From positions 1 through 64,000 of the forward strand of contig CAZSSM010000036.1 of assembly GCA_964609385.1 (NCBI GenBank): a stretch of 64,000 nt of DNA. The letters run 5' to 3'. The stretch is from CAZSSM01 sp964609385. Its GTDB lineage: Bacteria; Planctomycetota; Planctomycetia; Isosphaerales; Isosphaeraceae. The position numbers were made by a program, and so were the translations under genes. Under the pieces are notes generated by a model. It ran no database searches. It saw only the letters and a list, made by a program, of their open reading frames with translations, and was not told where the DNA came from. Positions 19,046 through 29,105 of this stretch are shown here, piece after piece (within the stretch, counting starts at the first letter, position 1; every line of letters starts with the position of its first letter).

Positions 19046-19547
19046 GGACAAGTCCTCGCGGGAAAGCAGCGGTCTCAGGAGGGGAATGGGTCGTCGCAAA
19101 GTCTGTCCGACGTCGGGTCGGCCCCGATCGACTCCTCAGCGTGATTTGGCCGGCAGGCGACCCCATCCGACCGGTTACTCGGGGTGAGTGCATCCTAATT
19201 AAGGGAATATGGGCTTGCAAATCCGGGGGGCCGTCGACAGCCTGACGGTCGGGCTCGGAACACGACCGTGGATCTGCCTCAGTCGTCAATCCCATCGATT
19301 TTTCTAGGGCTCGTCGATGGGTGTTGGCTCGAGACGGCCCCGATTCGCGGTAGGATCGGGCCGCGACTTCGGGGTACGATAAGACATCCGCCCCATTGAT
19401 CCGCCTTCGATGCCGTGATGTCGGCCTCCAAGCGGCGGATCGATGTGGATCATGGGCAACGATCGAGGGGTCGATGGGCCTTCGGGTCGCGGATCGACCC
19501 GGGCGCCGTCCGAGGATCGGGAGGACCGAGCCGTGTGGGGAATCGGG
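19046..19547. other. Divergent intergenic region
   Basis: About 500 bases lie between the PDZ gene (minus) and the PVC haem protein gene (plus). The region should contain both promoters. The codons from 19443 are open in frame with the haem protein but are Gly/Arg-rich and precede a better start, so I treat them as leader. I see no repeat. Confidence 0.4.
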
Positions 19548-22500
19548 ATGGGTGTTCGTGGGGCCCTCGTGGCCATCGTCTTGGTCGGGGTCGGGGGCGC
19601 ATCGATGCCGGGTCGGGTCGCCCCGTCGCCGACGGTGGCGGAGGATCGGGTGCCGCCCAACTCGGAGCGAAATCCGGGGGATCCGGGCGACCCCCGAGCG
19701 ATCGCGAAACGGATCGAGATGCCCGAGGGTTTCGTGGTGACCCCCTTTACCTCGGAGCCGGTGGTCCGCAACCCGATCGCGATGGCCTGGGACGGGCGCG
19801 GACGGCTTTGGATCGCTGAGAACTACACTTATGCCGAACGGAGCATGCGGTTCGACCTCGACCTCAAGGACCGCGTCCTGATCCTCGAGGACGTTGATGG
19901 CGACGGCCTCTTCGAGCCTGGCGAGGGCGAGCCCCGGACTGTCTTCACCGAGGAGGTTCAGCGCCTCACCGGCTTGGAGATCGGCCATGGTGGGACTTGG
20001 CTGATGTGTCCGCCGCAACTGCTCTTCGTGCCCGATGCCGACGGTGACGATGTGCCCGATGGCCCGCCGACGGTGGTACTCGACGGCTTCGAGGTGGCCA
20101 CGGAGAACCACCACAACTTCGCCAATGGGCTCCGGTTTGGTCCCGACGGCTGGCTCTACGGGCGCTGTGGGGCCTCGTGCCCGGGCTTGATCGGGGCGCC
20201 CGGTACGCCTGATGCTGATCGCCAACAGTTGGTCGGCGGAATCTGGCGCTATCACCCCACGCGCGGCGACTTCGAGGTCCTCGCCTCGGGCACGACCAAC
20301 CCCTGGGGCCACGACTGGAACGCCGTCGGCGAGGCCTTCTTCATCAACACCGTCAACGGCCACCTCTGGCACATCATTCCCGGCGCCCACCACGTCCGTC
20401 CGCACACCATGGACCCGAATCGGCACGTCTATGAGCTGATCGACTTCCACGCCGATCACTGGCACTTCGATACCGGCAAGTCCTGGATGGACTCGCGCGA
20501 TGGCGCGGCCAACAGCTACGGTGGCGGACACGCCCACTCCGGCGCGACGATCTACCTCGGCGACGACTGGCCCGAGATCTACCGCGACCGGCTCCTGACG
20601 CTCAACTTCCACGGGCGTCGAATCAATCAGGAGGTGCTCGAACGTCAAGGCAGTGGCTACCTTGCCCGTCACCGCGAAGACCTCTTCCTCAGCCCCGACC
20701 CTTGGTTCCGGGGCATCGAGCTGGGCTACGGTCCCGACGGCGGCGTCTTCGTGCTCGACTGGAGCGACACCGGCGAATGTCACGAGAACACCGGCGTCCA
20801 CCGAACCAGCGGACGGATCTACAAGATCACCTACGGCCCGCCCGAGACCAAGGACGTTGGGGACCTCCGCGACCTGCCCGCCGTGGACCTCGTCGATCTG
20901 CACCGACATCCCAACGCCTGGTTCGTCCGTCAGGCCCGCCTGATCCTCAACGAACGCGCGGCGGTCGGGACGCTCGACGACGAGGCGGCCCGCGATGGCC
21001 TTAGCGTGATCCTCGATCAGACGACCGACCCGCTCCATCGCGTCCGCGCCCTGATGAGTCTAGGCGCCGCTGGGTTGGCCGACCACGATCGGCTCGTCGC
21101 CCTGCTCAATGATGACGATGAGCATATCAGGACGTGGGCAGTCCGCTTCCTGACCGATGCCTGGCCGCTCGACGGCGTCGTCGGCCCCACCCGACAAGCC
21201 GAGCGTCGACGCGATGCGGTCCTCGAGGCCTATCGGGGGATCGAGGCGGACCTGCTCCGGCTGGCTCAGACTGACCCGTCGGGCCTGGTCCGGCTCACCC
21301 TGGCCTCAACGCTCCAGCGGCTCCCCGTCTCCGAACGGTCTGCCTTGGCCGTCGCGCTGGCCGCTCGTCCCGAGGACGCTGACGACCACAACCTCCCTTT
21401 GATGGTCTGGTACGGCCTGATCCCGGTCGCCGACGAGCGGCCCGGTGACCTGTTGCCGGTCGCCAAGGCTTCGGCCTGGCCGACGACCCGCCGCCTGATC
21501 GCGCGCCGATTGGCCGAGACGATCGGCGACCGCTCCGACGCCTTCAACGACCTCCTCCGGCTCGCCGCCGAGGCCGACTCGCCCGACCTCGCCCTCGACG
21601 TGCTCGACGGCATGACCGAGGCCCTCCGAGGGCTCCGAAAGGCCCGGCCGCCAGCCCACTGGGTGGACTTCAATCGAGCGTTGGTCGATGTCAACGACCC
21701 AGCCGTCCAGACCAAGCTCCGCGACCTCAACGTCCTCTTCGGCGACGGTCGCGCCCTGGACGACGTCCGACGGATCGCTCTGGACGACGAGGCCGACCTC
21801 CAGAGCCGGATCGATGCCCTGGAGACGCTCATCGCCAGCCGGCCCGACGACCTCCGCGACCTCTGCAAGGACCTGTTGACAGTCCGCCACCTCAACCTGA
21901 CCGCCGCCAAAGGCTTGACGCTCTTCGACGACCCAGCCATCGGCCTCGCGATCGTCGAGAACTACCGGCGCTTCCGTGCCCACGAGCGGCCCGGTGTCGT
22001 CGCCCTGCTCGTCTCCCGGCCGGCGTTCGTCCCGGCCCTGCTCGATCGGATCGCCGAGGGTGCGATCGATACTTCGGCATTGACGCCCTATCACATTCGC
22101 CAGATCCATAGCTACGGGGATCCTGGATTGACCTCGCGGACCACCGAGGTCTGGGGCAGCCTGGGGACCGCCCCCGAGGAGAAGCAGCGGACCATCGCCG
22201 AGCTTCGCGACCGATTGACCGCGGAGGTCCTCGGCGAGGCCGATCCGAGCCACGGCCGCGCGTTGTTCAACGCCCAATGCTCCAGTTGCCACATCCTCTA
22301 TGGCATCGGACAGCAGGTCGGCCCCAACCTGACCGGCTCGGGTCGCCACGACCTCGACTACCTGTTGGAGAACATCGTCACACCCAGCGCAGTGGTCAGC
22401 GCCGACTATCGGATGAGCGTCCTGTTCCTGCTCGACGGCCGCGTCCTTAACGGTCTCATCACTGAGCGTAACGAGCGGACGATCACCCTCCGGACGCTCG

Positions 22501-22676
22501 ACGACACCCTGACGATCGCCCGCGACGACATCGAGGAGATGCTGGTCACCGACGAGTCGCCCATGCCCGCCGGGCTTCTGGAGAACCTCCAGGCCGACGA
22601 GGTCCGCGACCTCATCCGCTACCTCCAGACTCCCGTCCAAGTCCCGCTCCCCGAGGATATCGCGACCGACGATTGA
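19548..22676 (+). CDS. PVC-type haem-binding CxxCH protein with propeller and HEAT-like regions
   Basis: This protein has about 1042 residues. After a signal peptide (GALVAIVLVGVGGASM), the first half is a PVC-superphylum membrane-bound dehydrogenase-type propeller: GFVVTPFTSEPVVRNPIAMAWD, WIAENYTYAER, LRFGPDGWLYG and VLDWSDTGECH. The middle is a helical HEAT-like region. The C-terminus has a single c-type haem site, CSSCH, followed by GPNLTGSG and the IVTPSAVVSADY block. The start is uncertain between ATG 19548 (GGGGA 6 bases upstream) and GTG 19533. These proteins are thought to act as periplasmic redox enzymes on sugars or polysaccharides; the substrate is unknown. Confidence 0.9.
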   Translation: MGVRGALVAIVLVGVGGASMPGRVAPSPTVAEDRVPPNSERNPGDPGDPRAIAKRIEMPEGFVVTPFTSEPVVRNPIAMAWDGRGRLWIAENYTYAERSMRFDLDLKDRVLILEDVDGDGLFEPGEGEPRTVFTEEVQRLTGLEIGHGGTWLMCPPQLLFVPDADGDDVPDGPPTVVLDGFEVATENHHNFANGLRFGPDGWLYGRCGASCPGLIGAPGTPDADRQQLVGGIWRYHPTRGDFEVLASGTTNPWGHDWNAVGEAFFINTVNGHLWHIIPGAHHVRPHTMDPNRHVYELIDFHADHWHFDTGKSWMDSRDGAANSYGGGHAHSGATIYLGDDWPEIYRDRLLTLNFHGRRINQEVLERQGSGYLARHREDLFLSPDPWFRGIELGYGPDGGVFVLDWSDTGECHENTGVHRTSGRIYKITYGPPETKDVGDLRDLPAVDLVDLHRHPNAWFVRQARLILNERAAVGTLDDEAARDGLSVILDQTTDPLHRVRALMSLGAAGLADHDRLVALLNDDDEHIRTWAVRFLTDAWPLDGVVGPTRQAERRRDAVLEAYRGIEADLLRLAQTDPSGLVRLTLASTLQRLPVSERSALAVALAARPEDADDHNLPLMVWYGLIPVADERPGDLLPVAKASAWPTTRRLIARRLAETIGDRSDAFNDLLRLAAEADSPDLALDVLDGMTEALRGLRKARPPAHWVDFNRALVDVNDPAVQTKLRDLNVLFGDGRALDDVRRIALDDEADLQSRIDALETLIASRPDDLRDLCKDLLTVRHLNLTAAKGLTLFDDPAIGLAIVENYRRFRAHERPGVVALLVSRPAFVPALLDRIAEGAIDTSALTPYHIRQIHSYGDPGLTSRTTEVWGSLGTAPEEKQRTIAELRDRLTAEVLGEADPSHGRALFNAQCSSCHILYGIGQQVGPNLTGSGRHDLDYLLENIVTPSAVVSADYRMSVLFLLDGRVLNGLITERNERTITLRTLDDTLTIARDDIEEMLVTDESPMPAGLLENLQADEVRDLIRYLQTPVQVPLPEDIATDD

Positions 22677-23452
22677 TGGGATCTTTCAAAAGGTCGATCT
22701 CGGAAACTTTTGGGGAAGATCTTCTTCTCATGTTAGCTCATGAGGCGGCTTTGGTGTTGCCCTTGGCCCCCAGCCCACCGGGCGCCGAGCACGGATGGCT
22801 GGGGACTCCGACGCGCAGCGAGCAGACCCCGGGGTCGATGGTTCGAGTCGGCCCACCCATCGTCGGAACGGTTGGTGTCCTCACCCGGTTCGGCCCCAGA
22901 GTCTGGCCCCAATGCGAACTCATCGGGTCGCTGGGGCTGAGCCGAAGGTCCAGCCTCTGGCTCGCTAGGGGTGTGGCCGAGACCGACACCCGATCGACCT
23001 CATGAGCCGAGATGGCCTGGGCCTCGATGTGAAGTTCCTGAGGAGGAACGTGCCTCACACGAAGGGTCACCCGATCGGCACCTCCAGGGCTTTCCGGCCT
23101 CGCGTTTCCGGCCGTTTTTACTCGTCGATGCGGGGTTGCAGCCGCTACAATCCGTACGTCGATTCGGTCTCCGCGCATACAAGCCCGTCTCGGTCGATCG
23201 TATGAAGATCGGTCGATAGTTCGATCCGTATGATGCCGAATTGCCAAAGAGTCTCCGCTCCTCGCGATCGTGCGGATCCTGTCTCGGCGCGGATCCGCTC
23301 CGGCGCCCCGTGTCGCGCGGGTCTGACGATCGACCTGGGCAACGCATCCACGGTGATGTCGCGGAGACCCGACCCCACGGACGGTGGGTCGGAGCGACAC
23401 CCGGTTCCTTGCGCAGCCGATCGCCCGGCGATCCTCCGGGGCGCCGCGCGTC
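22677..23452. other. Intergenic region with no supported gene
   Basis: About 775 bases lie between two convergent genes. A long minus-strand frame (22738-23598) exists, but its product is arginine-rich, has no recognised domain and overlaps the C-terminus of the next gene, so I do not call it. Its last 90 codons look slightly more protein-like and could be a decayed gene. No repeat or RNA gene was recognised. Confidence 0.4.
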
Positions 23453-24307
23453 TCATTCCCGCTGAGGCCGCAACCGACCGGCCAACGCGACCGAGCCGGA
23501 CGTCCGGTCAAACGAGGCCTCGACCAGAGGTCGAAGCCGTCTCCCAAGCGCGTTTCGCGCGACCGGACTAGGGATCGGGAGCCCCTCGAGTTCCCCACCG
23601 CGCAGGGCGAGGACGCCGGCCCGCCAGCGGTAGGCCAAGGCCAAGGCCAAACGGAACGCCCCGATCAGGGCGAAACTCGCCAGCATGATGGGGAATACCA
23701 CCAAGGCCAGCACGACGATCGCAATGAGGACGACCAGGACGCCCACGATGACTCCAACAGCCTCCGCAACCTGTTCCAGCGTCGGATCACGGCGCAGCGC
23801 GGCCTCATCGACCTCGGCTGGCGTCGTCGGCATGTCCTCGGATGGAGCGTCCTCGACCCAGACCGGTTGCGGAGGCTCGGGCGGGCGGACTGGAGTCGGC
23901 GTCGGCGTGGTCTCATAGACCCAAGGCGGTCGGGACCCGATGACGATCTCGATTGGCGCCTCTTCCACGACCACCCAGGCAATCGGGAGAGGTTCTGAGG
24001 AGCGGTTGCCAAGGGTTCGTCGTGGTTCGGTTCGGGGTCGCGGGGAAGGCTCAGGTTCCGGTTCGGCCGGTCTCTGACGGGCGGCCTCGGCAGCCTGATC
24101 CGCGTATTCCAACGCCTTGATGAAGGCCTCGAAGAACCGGCAGTGCGGATCCTCCTCCTCGCACTCCTTATAGGCGGCTTCGCCGAGGGCCAACCAACGC
24201 TTCAGGGTCGGGGCATCGACGCCGACGTCTGTACAGGCCAAATCCATCGACCGACCGGCGCGGATGGCCGTGCAGATGCGTCTGGTGATAGCCCAGTTGG
24301 GAATCAC
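23453..24307 (-). CDS. HTH (terminase small subunit-like) protein with C-terminal membrane segment
   Basis: This protein of about 284 residues has an odd domain order. Residues 1-70 look like a helix-turn-helix of the phage terminase small-subunit type (ITRRICTAIRAGRSMDLACTDVG, APTLKRWLALGEAA, FFEAFIKALEYAD). A proline- and glutamate-rich linker (about 75-180) follows, then one long or two closely packed membrane helices at about 185-225 (VIVGVLVVLIAIVVLALVV). The start is taken at GTG 24307, preceded by TAGGA with an 8-base spacer, because codons farther upstream are not HTH-like. It could be a domesticated phage DNA-binding module tethered to the membrane. I do not know a named family with this layout. 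Confidence 0.65.
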   Translation of the reverse strand: MIPNWAITRRICTAIRAGRSMDLACTDVGVDAPTLKRWLALGEAAYKECEEEDPHCRFFEAFIKALEYADQAAEAARQRPAEPEPEPSPRPRTEPRRTLGNRSSEPLPIAWVVVEEAPIEIVIGSRPPWVYETTPTPTPVRPPEPPQPVWVEDAPSEDMPTTPAEVDEAALRRDPTLEQVAEAVGVIVGVLVVLIAIVVLALVVFPIMLASFALIGAFRLALALAYRWRAGVLALRGGELEGLPIPSPVARNALGRRLRPLVEASFDRTSGSVALAGRLRPQRE

Positions 24308-24944
24308 GATGTGTATCCTAGATGACCCCGACGATCGTTGTGACCCGTTGTTGTCCCTCGACACCCCAGCGCGTTCCGAGAGACCCGCCATAGGTAGGAT
24401 CAAGCGATCGGAGCGAGGCGTTCATGGGATTTTCTCGGGCGGACCCTCGAATCGGACTGAGGCGTCGTTTTCTCGGCAGAATCGGCGTGATCGGTCGCCT
24501 GACCCGACTCAAGAAGCCGGGCGATCTTGGAGGGCCGCCGGACAACGAGACCAATAACGGGGCCATCGCCCGTGGTCGGTCATCGCCCGAAGCTGATGAC
24601 GGAACGATGAGAGTCGGATGCGTTGGAGAACCTGATCGCGTGATCGTCTCTCACGCAGCCGAATGCCGGAAGACATCACGAGAAAAACGTTCTACCGGAC
24701 TCTCGATACAGTTCTTGTGTTTTTCTGTTTTAGTAATTAATTCATAAATCGGATTAAGCCTCGAAGATCCGCTCCAGTTCGATTAGATGGTGGTTGGCTC
24801 GGAAATACCCAATTTTCCTATAGTGCCTGCTTGTCGCAGGTTTTGGATTATGCCAGGATGGCGGTCGTGCCGTCACAGAGTGAGTGGCGGTGTCACTTCC
24901 TTTGAGCCCGCATGAGTCCGAAAGAGCAACGAGGAGTCACGATC
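24308..24944. other. Divergent intergenic region
   Basis: About 640 bases separate the HTH membrane protein and the SGNH-like gene. A 107-codon plus-strand frame at 24424-24747 has an ATG with GAGG upstream but no recognisable domain, and I leave it uncalled. About 24700-24840 is A+T rich and may hold the promoter for the downstream gene. Confidence 0.4.
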
Positions 24945-25973
24945 ATGTCGCGAGGTGTCTTCATCGGACATCCTCGTCGGAGGGCGTCCGGGTCGAGCCG
25001 CCGGAGGCGTGCGTCTTCGATCGGGGTCGAGGGGTTGGAGCCGATTGTTTGTCTGGACACCGGGATGGCGACAGTCGCTCCTGTCGATGGCTCGGTGGAT
25101 CGACCGGTAGCACTGTTGGATCTCGAGGGGAGTTATCGAGGATATCGGGGCGGCCTCTATGACGGAGGGAGCAATGCCATCCCGTCGTCGCATCTGCGTG
25201 ATGCTGAGGCAGCGGTTGCTCAGATCCTGCCGCGCGATGCGCAGGGCGGATACGCGCCGGAGACCGGTCGGATCGGATTCCTTTCGATCGGGCAATCGAC
25301 CACAGGGATGATCTTCAGCACCTTCCAGGCTCGGGCTCAAGCGACTCCGGGGCGAAATCCGCGCCTCACAGTGATCAATGGGGGCCAGGATGGGATGGTC
25401 CTGCCGAACTGGCAGCGGACCGCCCGGCCCTGGGTGAACGCCCTCAACGCGGTTCAGCGCGCCGGCCTGACGCGTAATCAGGTCCAAGTCGTTTGGATCA
25501 GTCTGGCCCAGCTCTATCCGCATCGCTATGGAGCGTTCCCATCGCATGCGGAGCGCTATGCGGCGGATCTGAGCCAGGTGATCACGAGGGCCAAGCGCAT
25601 CTTCCCCCACCTGCAGGTCGCCTACATCTCGACGCGGATCTTCGGCGGATACGGCCCCCAGGGCGTGGATCCGGAGCCATACGCGTATGAGGCCGCCTTC
25701 GGGGCGCGCAGCGTCATCATGTCGCAGATCGCCGGCGATGCCGGGCTCAATTTCACACCGGAGCGTGGCCGCGTCGAAGCGCCCTTGCTGCTCTGGGGAC
25801 CCTACTTGTGGGCGAACGGGACGCAACCCAGCTCGACGGGCCTGACCTGGGCACGATCCGATTTTGCCGCCGACGGCGTCCATCCCTCGCCGACGGGCCG
25901 GGCCAAGGCGGCTTCCGAACTCCTGGAGTTCTTCACCACCGAACCGACGGCGGTCTCGTGGTTCCTTGCCTGA
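24945..25973 (+). CDS. SGNH/GDSL-like hydrolase, probably exported
   Basis: This 342-residue protein begins with an Arg-rich stretch and VEGLEPIVCLD, which resembles the LEPR-type N-terminal signal of many planctomycete extracellular proteins. Block I is GFLSIGQSTTG, with Ser in GQS in place of GDS. A Gly/Asn block follows at VINGGQDGM, and the C-terminal block DGVHPSPTG supplies the Asp-x-x-His pair. These suggest a serine esterase of the SGNH fold. ATG 24945 has GAGGAG 8 bases upstream and is preferred over 24912. The substrate is unknown. It converges with the methyltransferase gene. Confidence 0.72.
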   Translation: MSRGVFIGHPRRRASGSSRRRRASSIGVEGLEPIVCLDTGMATVAPVDGSVDRPVALLDLEGSYRGYRGGLYDGGSNAIPSSHLRDAEAAVAQILPRDAQGGYAPETGRIGFLSIGQSTTGMIFSTFQARAQATPGRNPRLTVINGGQDGMVLPNWQRTARPWVNALNAVQRAGLTRNQVQVVWISLAQLYPHRYGAFPSHAERYAADLSQVITRAKRIFPHLQVAYISTRIFGGYGPQGVDPEPYAYEAAFGARSVIMSQIAGDAGLNFTPERGRVEAPLLLWGPYLWANGTQPSSTGLTWARSDFAADGVHPSPTGRAKAASELLEFFTTEPTAVSWFLA

Positions 25974-26038
25974 GTGATCCCGGTCGGTCGTTCAGGTGTT
26001 GGCCCGCCGGGTCGTCGCGCGGATCCCGAACGACATGC

Positions 26039-26863
26039 TCAGGCGGTGCCCACTCCGCAGAGGGCCTCTGAGGCGATCGCGAAGGGTTGGTTCCCAAAGC
26101 GCTTGTGGAGCAGGTCGCGTAGCCGATCCCGGACGCGGCCTTCCGAGCCCGGCCCCAGCTTGGCGAAGACGGCATCGAAGAACGGGTTGCGGTGGGCGTC
26201 GGTCAATAGCTCGTCGGGGGCTGGGAAGGGCCAGTCGTGTTGGAGTGGGTGGACCTCGACCCCGTCAAGTCCCGCCTCGTTGAGGGCCTGGTGGAGCCCC
26301 TCCGGCGTTTGCATGCGCGTCCAACCTTCGGGTCGGTCGAAGCCGTCGAAGTCGGGATATTCGGCGACGATCGCCTCCCGCCAGATCGCCAGATGGCCCA
26401 TTCGCTCGGGCTCGCGCCAGACCGTCACCGCGAGGCGACCGCCCGGCCGCGTGACCCGGCGCGCTTCGGTCAGCCCGCGTCGATGATCCGGAAACAGGAA
26501 GATCCCGAAGACCGAGCTGACGATGTCGAAGGCCCCGTCCTCAAGGTCGAGAGCCTGGCCGTCCATGACCCGGCATTCGACGTCGAGCCCCTCTTGCGCA
26601 ACGCGTCGCGTGAGGTAGTCGATCATCGCTTCGGAGAAGTCGACCGCCAACACTTGGGCCCCGGCCCGCGCCGCGATGGTCGTCAACGCACCGGTCCCGG
26701 CGGCGACGTCGAGCAGCCGAACGCCGGGCGTGACCCCAAGCAGCTCTAGCGTCGACCGAGCGAACAGCGCCGTGCCCGGTTCAGAGAGCCGCGCGTAACT
26801 CGACGCCGCGTTGTCCCAACCGGCTCGATCATGAAGCGATCCCAGATCCGTCAAGGTAGACAC
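26039..26863 (-). CDS. Class I SAM-dependent methyltransferase
   Basis: This 274-residue protein has the canonical SAM-binding motif LLDVAAGTGALT (motif I), VLAVDFSEAM (motif II region), the acidic/aromatic block GAFDIVSSVFGIFLFP, and post-motif III RPGGRLAVTVW. It is in the Methyltransf_11/25 group, similar to UbiE-like small-molecule methyltransferases. The start is GTG 26863; a TTG three codons later has better spacing from AAGGGGA and is an alternative. Neighbours give no hint of substrate. Confidence 0.88.
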   Translation of the reverse strand: MSTLTDLGSLHDRAGWDNAASSYARLSEPGTALFARSTLELLGVTPGVRLLDVAAGTGALTTIAARAGAQVLAVDFSEAMIDYLTRRVAQEGLDVECRVMDGQALDLEDGAFDIVSSVFGIFLFPDHRRGLTEARRVTRPGGRLAVTVWREPERMGHLAIWREAIVAEYPDFDGFDRPEGWTRMQTPEGLHQALNEAGLDGVEVHPLQHDWPFPAPDELLTDAHRNPFFDAVFAKLGPGSEGRVRDRLRDLLHKRFGNQPFAIASEALCGVGTA

Positions 26864-27044
26864 TCCCCTTCATGGATTGCGGGTTTCACTGCCCGAGCCG
26901 AGCCTTCGGGTAGCTCTCTTCGAGCCCGTCAAATTCCCGAACCAAGGGTGCTTCCCGGCCCGGAAAGTTCCCCGAAGCCTACTGGGGCGACTCCCTAAAG
27001 GACCTTCGATGGGGTAGGTCAGGTCGGTTCAAGGATGGTGCGGG

Positions 27045-28118
27045 CTAACCGACGTCTTTGGCCTCGCGCGGAACGGGGGTTTCCGCCGAAGCGTCCTCAT
27101 CATTGAGGCGTTCCAAGTCGACGAGCAGGGGCATGGGGGCGATGACGAGGACCTCGTCACCGCCTTGGAGGGTGAGTTCGCCGGCCGGGTTGACGTCGAC
27201 ACGCTCGCCGCTACGGTGCATGACGACGTTGACCTGGCGGTCGGCCTGGAGCTGGCCCACGGTGCGTCCGGCCAGTCCGCCCTGGGCGCGGACGATGATG
27301 TCGGTCAGGTGCAGCGAGCGTCCGCCCATCTCGAAGGACTGGTAGACCTTGCGTCGGGTCGCGGCGGCGACGAAGGCCGGCGCTGAGACCCGCGCCGTGG
27401 AGATCGCCGGGATGTGGAACGCGCCGGCGAACTTGGTGGCCAGCGTGTCGTCGTAGAGCCGGACCACGATCCGCGCCTTGGGGTTGAGGTCCATCGCCGT
27501 CAGGGCCGCGTCGAGGTTGGTCAGGTCGTCGCTGGTAGCCAGGATCACCGAGGCGGCCTTGGCCGTGCCGGCATGTTCCAGGGTTCTCGGCTGTCGCGCA
27601 TCGCCGAGGATCAAGGGGACGCCGATCTCCTTGAGGTCCTCGGCGCCGACGACGTGCGGCTCCTGCCGATCGACCGCCACCACCGCCTCGTTCAAGGCCC
27701 GCAGCTCGCGGATGATCTGCACGCCCACCCCGCCGGTGCCGACCACCACTACATGATTCCGGTACAGTGATGCCACCATCCGTTGCCACTCCTGGAGCTG
27801 CTCCTTGCGGCTGACGATCAGGAAGCCCAACCGCACGACCGAATCGGCGATCGCCCCCAGACCAATGATCGGGATCAGGAAGAAGAGCGGTTGCAGATAC
27901 CACTCGTCGGGGAAATCGATCGAGCTTTCCACGAAGATCAGGAGGAAGACGGCGTAGCAGGCCTGGCCGAACTCCAGCTCCTCGTGGTGATAATACCGCT
28001 GGAGCAACGCGCCACCGCCCACCACCAGCGTCGAGAAGATCATCAACGGCCAGCGGAACTCATGCAGCAGATAGGCGAGGTACCGGAGCGTGATCTGGAA
28101 CTGGTTCGGTTGCGACAT
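27045..28118 (-). CDS. TrkA-N/RCK-domain membrane protein (potassium-channel-like)
   Basis: This 357-residue protein has about three hydrophobic helices in residues 15-105 (WPLMIFSTLVVGGGALL, ACYAVFLLIFVESSIDF, FFLIPIIGLGAIADSVVRLG). A Rossmann TrkA-N domain follows (VVVVGTGGVGVQIIREL), then ILGDARQPRTLEHAG and an RCK_C-like region ending GGDEVLVIAP. The layout is that of a ligand-gated K+ channel or cation conductance regulator. The usual selectivity filter TVGYG is absent: the position after the pore-like helix reads SSIDFPDEW, so conduction is doubtful. ATG 28118 is chosen because upstream codons are Arg/Pro-rich leader. Confidence 0.82.
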   Translation of the reverse strand: MSQPNQFQITLRYLAYLLHEFRWPLMIFSTLVVGGGALLQRYYHHEELEFGQACYAVFLLIFVESSIDFPDEWYLQPLFFLIPIIGLGAIADSVVRLGFLIVSRKEQLQEWQRMVASLYRNHVVVVGTGGVGVQIIRELRALNEAVVAVDRQEPHVVGAEDLKEIGVPLILGDARQPRTLEHAGTAKAASVILATSDDLTNLDAALTAMDLNPKARIVVRLYDDTLATKFAGAFHIPAISTARVSAPAFVAAATRRKVYQSFEMGGRSLHLTDIIVRAQGGLAGRTVGQLQADRQVNVVMHRSGERVDVNPAGELTLQGGDEVLVIAPMPLLVDLERLNDEDASAETPVPREAKDVG

Positions 28119-28355
28119 CCCGACTCGATCGCAGTTGGGCGAGGCGGCCGGAGATCGATCGGCGCCATCGATCGACACCGAAGGTCTCCACAACGGTCTC
28201 CCGAGACCCATCCTAGCCTCGGGTCGAAACGGCCTTCGATGGTACCATAACTCCCGAGGCCTCGGGACAGGCTGCTTCGGAGCCGTCGGCCTCCGGAGAC
28301 TGGGACGAACCATGGCGGTTCGGAACGGTCTCGGGGTGGCTTCCCGTGATCGTCG

Positions 28356-29105
28356 CTAACGGACGCGCGGTCCGCCGTGCTGTTCGTACTCGTCGAGTAC
28401 GCCGCGTGAATAGTGCTTGCCGTGGACCAGCCCGGTGAAGACCTCGGCGACGAACTCGCTATAGTTGCGGTTCCCGACGTAGCTGCTGACCTGCTGCGCG
28501 AGGCGGGCCGGCACCGCCGGGGCATTGCGCCGTCGCGAGTTCCAGAAGGCGATCTCGGCGCGATGCTCGTGGAGCAGGTGGCCGATCTCGTGGACGACGA
28601 CTGCCGTCGCCTTCGCCGAGGCCTTCGTCGACTGGTACTCCCGCTTGATCGCGAGCCACCAGCGGACGACATTCCAGTGGCTCCGGCGCTGATCGTCGTA
28701 GAGCTGATCGGGGACGCCGCGTGGGCCTAACTGGCCCATGCCGCCGATCCGGTTCTGGCCCGCCATCACTCGGTTGACCTGAAACATCATCCGGTCGCCG
28801 AGGAACAACGATCGGCGCCCACCGAGTCCCTCGGGCGACCAGCAGGCCTCGCAGTTGACGTCGGCCCCGAAGTAGACCGGCAAAGTGTTGAGCCCGAGGA
28901 AGGCGTTCGGGACCCGACGCCCGACCAGTTCGACGGCGTTCCGGAGCGCAGCGTATTTGGACTCAACCCGCTGATCGCTGCTGTCCAGCGTGACATGGAC
29001 GTTCAGGCCCGCGATCAGCTCGGGCGGGAGCAGGACCCGTGTGCCCTGGAGTCGGACGAGATTGGCTTCGGCGGACACCGCGACCTCCCCACGCAAACGA
29101 ACCAT
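28356..29105 (-). CDS. Putative zinc metallopeptidase (HExxH)
   Basis: This 249-residue protein carries AVVVHEIGHLLHEH, a zincin HExxH motif, and about 50 residues later SEFVAEVFTGLVHG, whose Glu could be the third zinc ligand. No signal peptide is obvious. It contains a CxxC (NCEAC) and a repeated Arg/Gln-rich middle. The family is not one I can name. A cytoplasmic or toxin-like protease is possible, with no immunity gene visible. It lies on the same strand as the TrkA-N gene but about 240 bases upstream of it, so an operon is uncertain. Confidence 0.7.
   Translation of the reverse strand: MVRLRGEVAVSAEANLVRLQGTRVLLPPELIAGLNVHVTLDSSDQRVESKYAALRNAVELVGRRVPNAFLGLNTLPVYFGADVNCEACWSPEGLGGRRSLFLGDRMMFQVNRVMAGQNRIGGMGQLGPRGVPDQLYDDQRRSHWNVVRWWLAIKREYQSTKASAKATAVVVHEIGHLLHEHRAEIAFWNSRRRNAPAVPARLAQQVSSYVGNRNYSEFVAEVFTGLVHGKHYSRGVLDEYEQHGGPRVR

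Noticed and set aside
18747..21038. 763-codon minus-strand frame
   Set aside because: It lies opposite the PVC haem protein and PDZ gene region; its length comes from high G+C and codon bias, not from coding.
22835..22860. GGTTCGAGTC sequence resembling a tRNA T-arm
   Set aside because: The preceding 70 bases do not fold into acceptor, D and anticodon arms.
22738..23598. 286-codon minus-strand frame
   Set aside because: Arg-rich product without a domain or ribosome site, and it overlaps the end of the HTH-membrane gene.
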